A stretch of DNA of 64,000 nt from Verrucomicrobiota bacterium (GTDB lineage Bacteria > Verrucomicrobiota > Verrucomicrobiia > Limisphaerales > J093), in the NCBI GenBank assembly GCA_029556615.1, contig JAKQDD010000213.1, positions 32,609 to 96,608 on the forward strand, in the 5' to 3' direction. The notes below the pieces were generated by a model. The model did not search any database. It was given only the letters and a program-made list of their open reading frames with translations, and was not told where the DNA came from. The position numbers and the translations under genes are program-made. Shown one piece after another: positions 28,699 through 38,326 of this stretch (the first letter of the stretch is position 1; every line of letters begins with the position of its first letter).

Positions 28699-29736
28699 AT
28701 GTCGGCCCACACTGACACCGTCCATTTGGGTCCGCGGTTCTTCGCCCCGTTCGTCCTGGGCGACATTCTCCTCGTGGCGACGGCCGGCCTCATCTTCCTC
28801 CAGGCGGACCGGCCAATGTCCGATCCCCAGATGCTCTGCGTGGCCGCGTGCGTCCTGCTGGCCGCTGTCTTTGGAGTGCTCCCTTTCGAGCTCCGGCGCC
28901 GCGCCGAGCTGCGCCTGATCGAGACCGGCACGCTGGTAAGCACTCTCAGCCAGATCCAACAGCTCGAGTCCCTCGCCCAGCGCATCGAAGCCGCCACCAG
29001 CCAGTGGCAAACGGCCCAGGAACACGCCGCCAGCACGACGACTGCCGCCCGCGAAATCGCCGACCGCATTGCCGCCGAGCATGCGCAGTTCCAGCAGTTT
29101 CTGACCCAGGCCAACGATGCCGAGCGAAGCCACCTCCGACTCGAGGTCGACAAGCTCCGCCGGGCCGAGGGCGACTGGCTCCAAGTGCTGGTCCGCGTCC
29201 TCGATCACGTGTATGCCCTGCATTTCGCCGCCGTGCGCTCCGGACAGGCGAACCTGATCGAACAGCTCTCCCACTTCCAGAATGCCTGCCGGGATGCCGC
29301 CCGCCGGGTCGGGCTGACCCCGCTGACCGCGGCCCCGGGTGTTCCCTTCGATCCGGAGCACCATCAGCTGCCGGACTCCCGGAGCGCCGTGCCCGAAAAC
29401 GCCGTCGTGGCCGATACCATCGCCACCGGCTACGTCTTCCAAGGGCGACTCCTCCGACGCACCGTGGTTGCGGTGCGCGTTGCGCCCTCCGCCCCTGCCG
29501 CTTCCAACACGCCCGAGGATCCCGCCCCTGCCGAATCCAACTCGATGAGCTTCGGTCTCGCGTCGCTCCATCCGACCCCGGCCCAGCCCGCCCCTGAACC
29601 CGACGTGCCGACCCCCGAGAACTGCGCCAACGGCACGGAAACGCCGGCTGCCGATGACACCACCCGCGGGCCGTCATCCCCTCGGCCCGACACCCCTGCC
29701 CCTTCCTCCCCAAGCGACCTGCCATTGCAATACTGA
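28699..29736 (+). CDS. Membrane-anchored GrpE-like protein
   Basis: 345 residues. Two membrane segments at ~15-35 and ~45-60 (FFAPFVLGDILLVATAGLIFL, MLCVAACVLLAAVFGVLPF) are followed by a long coiled coil (~70-160). The segment from ~160 to 270 resembles GrpE: a four-helix part, then GVPFDPEHHQLP, PENAVVADTIATGYVFQGRLLRRTVVAV, matching the conserved beta-wing of the DnaK nucleotide-exchange factor (GxxFDPxxHxA...GYxxxGRVLRPAxVxV). The last ~80 residues are Pro/Ala/Thr-rich and disordered. It may recruit or regulate an Hsp70 at the membrane (inference). It stands alone between the DegP-like gene and the RHS gene. Confidence 0.72.
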   Translation: MSAHTDTVHLGPRFFAPFVLGDILLVATAGLIFLQADRPMSDPQMLCVAACVLLAAVFGVLPFELRRRAELRLIETGTLVSTLSQIQQLESLAQRIEAATSQWQTAQEHAASTTTAAREIADRIAAEHAQFQQFLTQANDAERSHLRLEVDKLRRAEGDWLQVLVRVLDHVYALHFAAVRSGQANLIEQLSHFQNACRDAARRVGLTPLTAAPGVPFDPEHHQLPDSRSAVPENAVVADTIATGYVFQGRLLRRTVVAVRVAPSAPAASNTPEDPAPAESNSMSFGLASLHPTPAQPAPEPDVPTPENCANGTETPAADDTTRGPSSPRPDTPAPSSPSDLPLQY

Positions 29737-29819
29737 GCCATCCGCCGTGTGGTGTTCGCGCACGGGTGTTCCGGTGTTGACCACTTGAAGCACCCCTTCC
29801 GTTGTGGCAACGTGACGCC

Positions 29820-32800
29820 ATGATCACCCCACCGCGTGCGCATTCCATGGCGGCCTGCGGGCCGATGATGCGACGACACCTCAAGACGCTCATGGGGCTG
29901 GCGGGGCTGGCGGCGATTCTCTTGCGCGCGCAACCCCTTCAGGAGGCCCCGACTCTCGCGATTCAACCGGAGGACGACTCCCGGGCGGTCTTGACTTGGC
30001 CCAGTAGCGCGGCCGCCTTCGTGCTCGAGACCTGCGGGAGTCTGGCTCCGGGTGAGCCGTGGGCGATGTGGCCGGAAGAACCGATCTGCGACGGCGTCCA
30101 GTATCGAATCACGCTGCCGTTGACAGAGACGACCACCTTCTTTCGGTTGCGCGATCGCTGGATCGATGGCCTGCCGCCGGACCCCTCGGTCGTGGCACTA
30201 AGCCTGGACCCGCGGATCGCCAACACGCTGCACGAGTCCGCCGCCTTTCTCTATGCCGGGATCACACCCGTTCAATTGGGCGTTTCCGCCGAGACGATCG
30301 ATCCGAAGCGCGTCGCGGTCTTGCGAGGGCAGGTGTTCGGCCGCAACGCGACGCCGCTGCCAGGCGTCACCCTGCGGGTCGAGCAGCATCCGGAGTATGG
30401 GTGGACGCTGAGCCGCAGCGATGGCCGATTCGATCTCGCCGTCCATGGCGGCGAGTTGCTCACCCTTGGCTACTCGAAGGCCGGCTACCTCCCTGCGCAA
30501 CGCACCGTGCGCGCAGGATGGCAAAAGTGGGAGACGGTGCCCCTGGTGACGCTGGTCGAAACGGAAACCCATGTCACCACCGTGGATCTGGCCGCGGGAC
30601 ACGGGGCACAATGGATTCGCGGCAGTGTGTCTTCCGATGCCGACGGGCTGCGGCAGACAACGCTGCTCTTTCCAGCCAACCTCGAGGCCAGGGCGGTGCT
30701 TCCGGACGGTACCCTCCTGGAACTCTCGCAACTTGGCGTGAGCGCCACCGAACTCACCGTTGGCGACCAGGGGCCGACCGCCATGCCGGCCGAACTGCCC
30801 CCGCAAGTCGGCTACACCTACTGCGTCAGTCTCGTCCTCGAGGAGGCGCAAGCCATGGGCGCCACACAGGTGGTCTTTAACAAGCCGCTGCCCTGTTATG
30901 TCGAGAACTTCCTCGATTTCCCGGTGGGCACCGCCCTGCCGGTCGGCACGTACGACCCCCAACGGGCGGTGTGGGTGCCATCGGACGACGGCCGCGTCAT
31001 CGGGTTCCTCGAGCGCGACGGCAACCTCGCCGTTCTCGACGTGGATGGATCCGGGCAACCGGCCACGCCCGAGAGGTTGCTCGCGCTGGGCATCGATCCG
31101 GAGGAGCTTCAGGTCCTGGCGCAGCGCTACGAACCAGGCCAGACGTTCTGGCGCGTGGCCTTGGGAATCGGCCTCGACATTCATGGCGCCTTGGCGCGGA
31201 TCCATCAGCCAGAACAGAGCCCCGGAGGCGTGCTTCTCTGGCCGCTGTGCATGCCGGATTTCAACCTGCCGATCGGCCCCAACCCGCAGGCGGAGCCCCC
31301 GAGAATCCCGCTCCGGGTTCTTGCGTTCATTGGGGAGTTGCAGGCCATGATGAGACCGGACGCCACGTGTCGCCAGGAAGGCTCTTCCGTCGTCGAAATC
31401 CAGAATCAAGTGTTGCACGAACGCATTCCCCTGGCGGGTTCTTCATGCGCCCTCCACTACTCGAGCGCGCGCTGCCCAGGCCGCCGGGCCGCCTGCACCC
31501 TCGAGTTCCCCGTAAGTCTCGAGACCATCCCCCCGGGCCTTAAACAGATCGAGGTGGACATCGCCGTGGCGGGCCGACGATTCCACGAGGTCTTGCCGGC
31601 GGAAGCCAATCGCCACTACCACTTCGAATGGGACGGAATCGATGCCTATGGACGCCGAGTGCAGGGCAGCCACCCGGTTCACGTTCGGCTCGGCTATGTC
31701 TATGACGCCTATTACCAGAACCGCAATGACCTGATCCGTAGCTTCGGTTATCGGGGCAGTGGCGTGCCGTTCAGCCTCGATCCGGCGCGCCTGGATTTCA
31801 CCTTCTTCCAGGAATGGGAGACCGCCTTGGGCACTTGGGATGCGCGGGGCGTGGGCTTGGGCGGGTGGACCCTGGACGTGCATCACACCTATGATGTCGT
31901 CGGCCGCCGACTCTACCTCGGCAACGGCCGAATCCGCGCAGCCAGCCAGATTCCCACGACGATCGAAACAGTCGCCGGAGGGGCGGATCGCTTCCGGGAG
32001 AACGTCCCGGCCAAGGAGACCAACCTCGGCCCTAAAGGCCCCGGTGTGGCCATGGCCAGCGATGGGAGTGTTTACATCGCCGACTCGTACAACGCACGCC
32101 TCCGCCGGGTGGACACCAACGGAGTCATCCATACGGTGGCCGGCGGCGGGACGGCCACGCCCGGGAACGGGGGCTTGGCCACCGCGGCGCGCCTGCACGA
32201 GCCCTGGGGCCTCGCGTTGGGACGCGACGGTAGCCTGCTCTTCAGCGACCGGACCACGCACTGCATCCGCAAGGTGGAACCGAACGGGATCCTGCGCACC
32301 GTCGCCGGAACCGCCACGGCCGGCTTCGGCGGCGACGGCGGCCCCGCAACCGCAGCCCAGTTCCATCATCCCCTCGGCATCGCCCTCGCTCCGGATGGCA
32401 ACCTCTACGTCGCCGATTGCTCGAACCACCGCATCCGGCAGGTCAGCCCCGATGGCGTGATCCAAACCGTCGCCGGCAATGGCATCGGCGGCTTCTCCGG
32501 CGACGGCAACTCCGCCTTGGACGCTTCTTTGCTGTATCCGGCAACAGTCGCCGTGGGTCCGGATGGGAGCTTCTACTTCTCCAGTTGGCATAATAACCGG
32601 ATCCGACGCGTGGGCGTGGATGGCCTGATCGAAACCGTGGCCGGGGGCGGACACGCGCCCTTGGTCACCGGAGCCGCAGCCACTGCCGTCAACTTCGCAC
32701 CCGACAGCGTCGCGGTCTCCCCGGACGGTGACATCGTGGTCACCGCACGCACACCCCCCGTGTTGTTCCGAGTCGGATTCGACCGCACCGTCGAGACGTT

Positions 32801-35800
32801 GGCAGGAACCGGCACTTTCGGCTTCGACGGGGATGGAGGGCCGGCGCTGCAGGCCAGGCTGGGTTGGCCTGTGGGCTGCTGCTTCGACCAAGGCGGCAAT
32901 ATCCAACTGCTGGCTAACGACCGCCTCCGCCGAGTGGGCCCGCCGCTGCCCCAATTCGGCTTTGGCGACATCGCCGTCGCGTCCGCGGACGGCAGTCAGG
33001 TGTATCAATTCGACGCACGCGGACAGCACCGCCGCACAGTCTCCGCTCTCACCGGCGCTCGACTCTACGAGTTCCATTACGACGACGATGGCCCATTGTC
33101 GGCGATCGACGATCGGCAGGGCAACATCCTCCGCGTGGAGCGCGACGGGTCCGGGAAGCCGATAGCCATCGTGTCGCCGTTCGGTCAGCGCACGGCCCTC
33201 GAACTCGACCCGTACGGTCATCTCGTGACGGCTACCGACCCGGCCGGCGGCACCGTGCGCATGAGCTGCACCCACGACGGGCTGCTGCGGTCGTTTACTG
33301 ATCAAACCGGCGCGACCTCGTACTATCACTACGATTCCTGCGGACGACTCGAACGTACGGAGCATGCCGCCGCGGGCGGCAGCGAAATCACGCGTACCGC
33401 TGAACTCAGCGCCTTCACCGTCGCATTCACGACCTCCGAAGGAGTCTCCCGTCTGCACCGGGTCGAGAAATCGCCAGGGGGCGAAACGCGCCTCCTCAAT
33501 ACGTCGGCGTGCTGCGGCGTCACCAACGAGGTCGTTCTTCCCGAAGATGGCACGCAAACCGCGCGCTTCGCCGACGGCACGATTCACTGCCTCGTCTCCG
33601 GCCCGGACCCGCGCTTTGGGATGCAATCGCCCAGAACCGTCGAACGCACTCTGACCCTCCCCTCGGGTCTGAGCCGCCATTCCCACCACGAGGCCTCAGT
33701 CACTCTGCAGGATCCGACCGATGCCTTCAGCCTCGAATCGCTCACGCTGAGTGGAGAAGTGAACGGACGCTGGTGGTTCGCCGATTACAAGGCCACCGAC
33801 AGGACCTGGACCAACCGCAGCCCGGCCGGCCGCGAGACGGTCGCCGCCCTCGACTCGCGCGGACGGATCGCCGAGGTTCGCCACCCCGCCCGGGAACCGA
33901 TCACCCTCCGCTACGACACACGCGGGCGGATCGATCAGATCGCCGATGGCCCACACCTGACAACGTTCGCCTATGACCCGGCCAGCGGATTCCTCGCCGC
34001 CAGGACCAACGCCCTGCAGCATGTCACAAGCTACCGCCGCGATGCCCTCGGCCGCGCCACGAACATCGTCCTCGCCGACGGTAACACCTGGCAGTTTGAG
34101 CGGGACCCCCATGGGCGCCTGCTCGCCCTCGTCGAGCCAGGCGGCACGCGCCGCCATCAGTGGGCCTGGACCCCAGTCCATCGCCTCGAATCCTATCGGA
34201 GTCCCCTCGGGGCTCTCGAGTCGTTCCTCTACGACCGCGACCGACGGTTGACCCATCACGTCCTCGCCACCGGCACCCAAATCGCCAGGCGCTACAACGC
34301 CCGCAATCAACTGGTGGCATTGGAAATGCCCGAAGGAACCCACACGTTCCAGTACCACGATCAGGACGGACACCTGGCCCGCACGCTCTCCGCCGACGGC
34401 CAGCAAATCGACTACACCCACGACGGGCCGCTCCTCACCCGGGCCACCTGGAACGGCCCGGCACAAGGCACCATCGCCTACCAGTACAACGCCGACTTCC
34501 TGGTCAGCCACATCAGTTATGGCGGACACCACTTCGAGGTCGCCTACGACGACGACGGCCTGCTGACCCGCCTGGGTGCTCTGACCCTCGACCGGCATCC
34601 CCACCACGGTCGGCCTGCGGCCCTCACCGCAGGCGCCTGGCAAACCCAATACGAACACGACGCCTTCGGCCTCCTGAATCGCGTCGCAGTCTCCCAAGGC
34701 CCCACCCTCCTCTATGACGTCAGCGTCTCGCGAGACGCCGTCGGACGCGTGCTCGAACGGACGGAGACCATCGCCGGCGTCACCTCGCAGTCCAGCTTCA
34801 CCTACGACGCAGTCGGCCGCTTGACCGCCGTTGAACGCGACGGAGTCGTGATCGAGTCCTACGCCTACGATGCCGCCGGCAACCGAATCGTCGCCGCCAA
34901 CGTGTTGCGCGGCCTCGCGCTCAACGCCGCCGACCTCGACTACGATGCCGACCACCGCCTGCTCCGGGCAGGCTCCGTGAACTGGGACTATGACGCCAGC
35001 GGCCGCTGGCTCCGCAAGCAGGACGGCACCGCCACGACCCAATACCACTACCGCACCGATGGCGCCCTGCTTCGAGTCGACCTGCCCGACGGCCGCCATC
35101 TGGCCTACCAGTACGATGCCCATCAGCGACGCGTGGCCAGACTCGTCGATGGCGCCGTGGTCCGCCGCTGGGTCTATGGCTCCGGCTTGACGCCGCTCGC
35201 AGAGTACGACGGCGACGGCCAGCTCCGCACCGTCTACCTTTACCCGGGTTCAGCCCTGCCGTCCCTGTTCATCCGGAACGGCATGGCCTACCATGTCGCC
35301 AGACCCGGCCTCGGCTCCGCCTTGCTGATCACAGACGACAACGGCACTGTGGTGAAACGGGTCGACTACGACAGCTTTGGCGCCGTGGTTGCCGACAGTC
35401 ACCCCGCCTTCGACTTCCCCTTCGGCTTCGTGGGCGGGCTGGCGGATGCCGACACCGGCCTGGTCCGCTTCGGAGTCAGGGACTACGACCCCCAGACCGC
35501 GCGCTGGACCGCCAAGGACCCGCTCCTGTTCGCCGGTGTCTCCCACCTTTACGCCTACGCCGAGAATGATCCGCTGAACCGCACCGATCGCACGGGGATG
35601 GCCATCGAACAAGGCCTTGAACGGCTCGCCGAGCCAACGCTCGGACGCGCCAACGCGCCCGGTGGCGCAGACGCCATCCCGGCAGCCTGTGAACTGGGAC
35701 CAAGCCAACTGGCCAAGGGCAGGATCGAGGGCGACACCAACGTCAAGTCCTGGGCCACCGGTGGTGTCAAGAACCTCCTCCCCCAGGGCTTGGCCCAACT

Positions 35801-36086
35801 CGCGGCCCACCGGAATGTCCGGCCTCAACCGAATACCGCCGACAACCCCACGCCGGTGACCGGCGCCGAAAACTGCGCCCCCTCAGCCGCCGACTTGACC
35901 GCCGCCGCCGCCAACACGGAGGATGAGGATATCACCGAGTGCGGCGATCCCACCGGTGTGCAGGGACTGCGCCCCAACGGGGAGCCGGGCAGCACCAGGT
36001 CGGTTGATGGCGTCCACGTGATCTCCATCAAGTTCAGCACCACGACCATGCCCGGAGGCGCGGAAACCGCCGGGACAGCCGGTTAA
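29820..36086 (+). CDS. Giant exported RHS/YD-repeat protein with NHL repeats
   Basis: 2,088 residues. A signal peptide (LKTLMGLAGLAAILLRA) is followed at ~40-100 by the (F/Y)YRL-type domain (ending TTTFFRLRD). Next come a carboxypeptidase-regulatory-like beta domain (~168-225, GRNATPLPGVTLRVEQHP) and, at ~715-1040, five or six NHL repeats with the recurring phrase IETVAGGG...GDGGPA. From ~1085 to 1870 YD repeats (YDAVGRLTAVERDG, YAYDAAGNR) would form the RHS cocoon. The RHS core signature lies at ~1875-1926 (DADTGLVRFGVRDYDPQTAR, DPLNRTDRTG). The ~160-residue tail after the core, where toxins usually sit, is low-complexity and matches no toxin I recognise. Several ATG starts between 29820 and 29868 are possible. 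No immunity gene follows: the next gene is on the other strand. Confidence 0.9.
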   Translation: MITPPRAHSMAACGPMMRRHLKTLMGLAGLAAILLRAQPLQEAPTLAIQPEDDSRAVLTWPSSAAAFVLETCGSLAPGEPWAMWPEEPICDGVQYRITLPLTETTTFFRLRDRWIDGLPPDPSVVALSLDPRIANTLHESAAFLYAGITPVQLGVSAETIDPKRVAVLRGQVFGRNATPLPGVTLRVEQHPEYGWTLSRSDGRFDLAVHGGELLTLGYSKAGYLPAQRTVRAGWQKWETVPLVTLVETETHVTTVDLAAGHGAQWIRGSVSSDADGLRQTTLLFPANLEARAVLPDGTLLELSQLGVSATELTVGDQGPTAMPAELPPQVGYTYCVSLVLEEAQAMGATQVVFNKPLPCYVENFLDFPVGTALPVGTYDPQRAVWVPSDDGRVIGFLERDGNLAVLDVDGSGQPATPERLLALGIDPEELQVLAQRYEPGQTFWRVALGIGLDIHGALARIHQPEQSPGGVLLWPLCMPDFNLPIGPNPQAEPPRIPLRVLAFIGELQAMMRPDATCRQEGSSVVEIQNQVLHERIPLAGSSCALHYSSARCPGRRAACTLEFPVSLETIPPGLKQIEVDIAVAGRRFHEVLPAEANRHYHFEWDGIDAYGRRVQGSHPVHVRLGYVYDAYYQNRNDLIRSFGYRGSGVPFSLDPARLDFTFFQEWETALGTWDARGVGLGGWTLDVHHTYDVVGRRLYLGNGRIRAASQIPTTIETVAGGADRFRENVPAKETNLGPKGPGVAMASDGSVYIADSYNARLRRVDTNGVIHTVAGGGTATPGNGGLATAARLHEPWGLALGRDGSLLFSDRTTHCIRKVEPNGILRTVAGTATAGFGGDGGPATAAQFHHPLGIALAPDGNLYVADCSNHRIRQVSPDGVIQTVAGNGIGGFSGDGNSALDASLLYPATVAVGPDGSFYFSSWHNNRIRRVGVDGLIETVAGGGHAPLVTGAAATAVNFAPDSVAVSPDGDIVVTARTPPVLFRVGFDRTVETLAGTGTFGFDGDGGPALQARLGWPVGCCFDQGGNIQLLANDRLRRVGPPLPQFGFGDIAVASADGSQVYQFDARGQHRRTVSALTGARLYEFHYDDDGPLSAIDDRQGNILRVERDGSGKPIAIVSPFGQRTALELDPYGHLVTATDPAGGTVRMSCTHDGLLRSFTDQTGATSYYHYDSCGRLERTEHAAAGGSEITRTAELSAFTVAFTTSEGVSRLHRVEKSPGGETRLLNTSACCGVTNEVVLPEDGTQTARFADGTIHCLVSGPDPRFGMQSPRTVERTLTLPSGLSRHSHHEASVTLQDPTDAFSLESLTLSGEVNGRWWFADYKATDRTWTNRSPAGRETVAALDSRGRIAEVRHPAREPITLRYDTRGRIDQIADGPHLTTFAYDPASGFLAARTNALQHVTSYRRDALGRATNIVLADGNTWQFERDPHGRLLALVEPGGTRRHQWAWTPVHRLESYRSPLGALESFLYDRDRRLTHHVLATGTQIARRYNARNQLVALEMPEGTHTFQYHDQDGHLARTLSADGQQIDYTHDGPLLTRATWNGPAQGTIAYQYNADFLVSHISYGGHHFEVAYDDDGLLTRLGALTLDRHPHHGRPAALTAGAWQTQYEHDAFGLLNRVAVSQGPTLLYDVSVSRDAVGRVLERTETIAGVTSQSSFTYDAVGRLTAVERDGVVIESYAYDAAGNRIVAANVLRGLALNAADLDYDADHRLLRAGSVNWDYDASGRWLRKQDGTATTQYHYRTDGALLRVDLPDGRHLAYQYDAHQRRVARLVDGAVVRRWVYGSGLTPLAEYDGDGQLRTVYLYPGSALPSLFIRNGMAYHVARPGLGSALLITDDNGTVVKRVDYDSFGAVVADSHPAFDFPFGFVGGLADADTGLVRFGVRDYDPQTARWTAKDPLLFAGVSHLYAYAENDPLNRTDRTGMAIEQGLERLAEPTLGRANAPGGADAIPAACELGPSQLAKGRIEGDTNVKSWATGGVKNLLPQGLAQLAAHRNVRPQPNTADNPTPVTGAENCAPSAADLTAAAANTEDEDITECGDPTGVQGLRPNGEPGSTRSVDGVHVISIKFSTTTMPGGAETAGTAG

Positions 36087-36106
36087 GTCTCCCGTAGACC
36101 CAACAC

Positions 36107-36126
36107 CCGGCCACGTCCATGGCCGG
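36107..36126. terminator. Short bidirectional hairpin between convergent genes
   Basis: CCGGCCA and TGGCCGG pair across six bases in the 46 bp between the RHS gene and the convergent aas-like gene. There is no clear T-run, so its strength as a terminator is uncertain. Confidence 0.4.
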
Positions 36127-36132
36127 ACCTGC

Positions 36133-38322
36133 CTACGTGACCGCAGACTCCAAACCGCATGTCGCCAGGCTCGCCAGCTCGCGGTGATTGACCTTGCCCG
36201 ATCCCAGCTTGGGCAGCGAACGCACAAAGACCAACTCCCGAGGCGCACACAGGTTGGGTAGGCCCTTCCTCCTCAGCACCCCCCGCACCTCGTCGAGGGT
36301 CAATTGGGCGACGTTGCTGATCGCAACCAGCACCTCCCCCTTGTCCGTGTCCGGTCGAGCAACCACGGCCACCTCGCATCGCGGACCGTGCTCGGGAAAC
36401 GCCCCGGCCAGGGCGTCCTCGACGGCGGTCAGGCTCACCATCTCGCCGCTCACCTTGGCGAACCGCTTCAACCGACCCCGGATGTGGAGAAAGCCCTCCT
36501 CGTCCACGCTGACAATGTCCCCGGTGTCGTACCATCCCCCCAGAGCCAGAAAACGTGCGTTCGGCTCCGCGTTCAAGTACCCACGCATCACGTTCGGCCC
36601 GCGGACCAACAGGCGCCCCCCCTCCAACACCCCCTCGACCGCCTCGAGCCGGGACTCCATCCCGGGCATGAGGCGCCCCGCCGACCCGTGGCGCGGCGCG
36701 GCTGGCAGGTTCACGCTCACCACCGGACTGCATTCCGTGGCGCCATACCCCTCCAGCACCCGCACGCCAAACCGCTGCATCCAGATGCGCGCGGTTTCTT
36801 CCTGCACCTTCTCCGCCCCCGCGAAGAGATACCGGATCGCCCGGAAATCGTACGGATGCGCCTTCCGCGCATACCCGTTCAGGAAGGTGTTCGTCGCAAG
36901 AAATACCGTGCAGTTGCGGTCATACACCACCGCCGGAATCACGCGATAATGCAACGGCGAGGGATAGAGAAAGACATAAAGACCCCGGACCAGGCCCATC
37001 AACGTCCCCACCGTCAGACCAAAACTGTGGAACATCGGCAGCGCGTTAAACACCCGATCCCGATCCTCGAGATCGATCACCGCCAGCATCTGCCGGATGT
37101 TCGCCATCAGATTCCCTTGCGTGAGCTCGACTCCCTTCGGAACCCCCTCGGACCCGCTCGTGAACAAGACGACCGCAGTCTCCGAACCCGGATCAGCCCC
37201 GGCCGGCTGCCCGGCACGTGAGCGCGCCCGCAGCGAAAGCAGGGCCCGGGGCCGCAACGCCGTCCTCAGCAACGCCCCAAAACGTGCCAGACCCCCAATC
37301 CGGGCACCGATCTCTTCAAGATACAAGAGCTTCACCCCCCCCGCCTCGATGGCTGCCGCGTCCAACCGCGCCCGCGTCAAAAACGCCCGCGACGTGATCA
37401 CGGTCTTGACCCCCGCCAACTCGAGACACGACAGCAGGGTCGGAATCCCGGTCGAGAAGTTCAGAATCGCCGGCACCCGCCCCACGGCCCACAGCCCGCA
37501 TAAGACCGTCGGCATCACGTTCGCGTTGGGCAACAGCACCCCGACCCTCCGTGCCCCGGGGGGCAGCACCCGGTCGAATTCCCGCCCCAAAAGCCACGCC
37601 CCCGTCAGCAGCCTTCGGTACGTCAACTCCTTCATCGTCGAGTCCTGAAGCACGACTTTGCCGGGCTGCGCCCCCGCCGCGGCAACAATCGACTCCAGCA
37701 CATCCGCGGCTCCAAAGGCCATCTCGGTGTCAAACTGCTGGCGGACCATCTGGTCGCGCAACCACAGGGTCAGCCTCCCTCGCGCATCGGTCGTGGTCAT
37801 CGTGTCCCAGCGGGGCACCTCAAGCACCGGACTGAAATGCACCGAGATGCGCGGCCACCAGCGCCGCCACCCGGGCTGCCGCGACCACCGCAGCCGGTTC
37901 GCCCCGCGCAGGTAACAGGTCACCAGTTTCGCCCCGGTCTTGTGCAGCAGAAAACCTGTCCCATCATACACCTTCATCAGGCAGCCGGTGTACGTGATCT
38001 GGCCCTCCGCGAAGAGGACCAACCGCCCCCCCTTTCCCAAGTACTCCGCCATCCGCTTCACCGCGTAAGGCGAGGCGGGCTCGATCGGAAACGTCCGGCG
38101 GTTGATCATGATCCGCCGATGCACCCAGCTGTACCTCGCCGCCACACTCGACACCACGCACTTCCAGTCACGATCGAGCAGGACCCATAAGAACAGCCAG
38201 TCGAGCCACGAGACGTGGTTCGGGATCAGCAACACCGGGCCGGGCGTCTTCAAGACCTCCTCCCCGTATGCCCGGAACCCAAAACAAAGCCGCAACAGCC
38301 AAAACACGAGTCGTCGCAACAT
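36133..38322 (-). CDS. aas: Aas-like acyltransferase / acyl-ACP synthetase
   Basis: 729 residues in two domains. Residues ~1-190 are a PlsC-type acyltransferase with the HX4D motif NHVSWLDW (His36, Asp41) and FAEGQITYTG. Residues ~205-720 are an adenylate-forming enzyme: LFTSGSEGVPKGVELTQGN (~386), YGATECSPVVSVN, GWYDTGDIVSVDEEGFLHIRGR and the C-terminal lysine region (LPKLGSGKVNHREL). This is the architecture of E. coli Aas, which activates fatty acids on ACP and re-acylates lysophosphatidylethanolamine at the inner membrane. The start is four bases after the lnt stop, so it ends the lplT-lnt-aas operon. Confidence 0.92.
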   Translation of the reverse strand: MLRRLVFWLLRLCFGFRAYGEEVLKTPGPVLLIPNHVSWLDWLFLWVLLDRDWKCVVSSVAARYSWVHRRIMINRRTFPIEPASPYAVKRMAEYLGKGGRLVLFAEGQITYTGCLMKVYDGTGFLLHKTGAKLVTCYLRGANRLRWSRQPGWRRWWPRISVHFSPVLEVPRWDTMTTTDARGRLTLWLRDQMVRQQFDTEMAFGAADVLESIVAAAGAQPGKVVLQDSTMKELTYRRLLTGAWLLGREFDRVLPPGARRVGVLLPNANVMPTVLCGLWAVGRVPAILNFSTGIPTLLSCLELAGVKTVITSRAFLTRARLDAAAIEAGGVKLLYLEEIGARIGGLARFGALLRTALRPRALLSLRARSRAGQPAGADPGSETAVVLFTSGSEGVPKGVELTQGNLMANIRQMLAVIDLEDRDRVFNALPMFHSFGLTVGTLMGLVRGLYVFLYPSPLHYRVIPAVVYDRNCTVFLATNTFLNGYARKAHPYDFRAIRYLFAGAEKVQEETARIWMQRFGVRVLEGYGATECSPVVSVNLPAAPRHGSAGRLMPGMESRLEAVEGVLEGGRLLVRGPNVMRGYLNAEPNARFLALGGWYDTGDIVSVDEEGFLHIRGRLKRFAKVSGEMVSLTAVEDALAGAFPEHGPRCEVAVVARPDTDKGEVLVAISNVAQLTLDEVRGVLRRKGLPNLCAPRELVFVRSLPKLGSGKVNHRELASLATCGLESAVT

Positions 38323-38326
38323 AATC

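Noticed and set aside
31443..33689. 748-codon open frame antisense to the RHS gene
   Set aside because: Its composition mirrors the NHL repeats on the other strand; no start context or domain supports it.
35600..36086. RHS tail as a toxin domain
   Set aside because: Low complexity, no catalytic motif seen, and no immunity gene after it.
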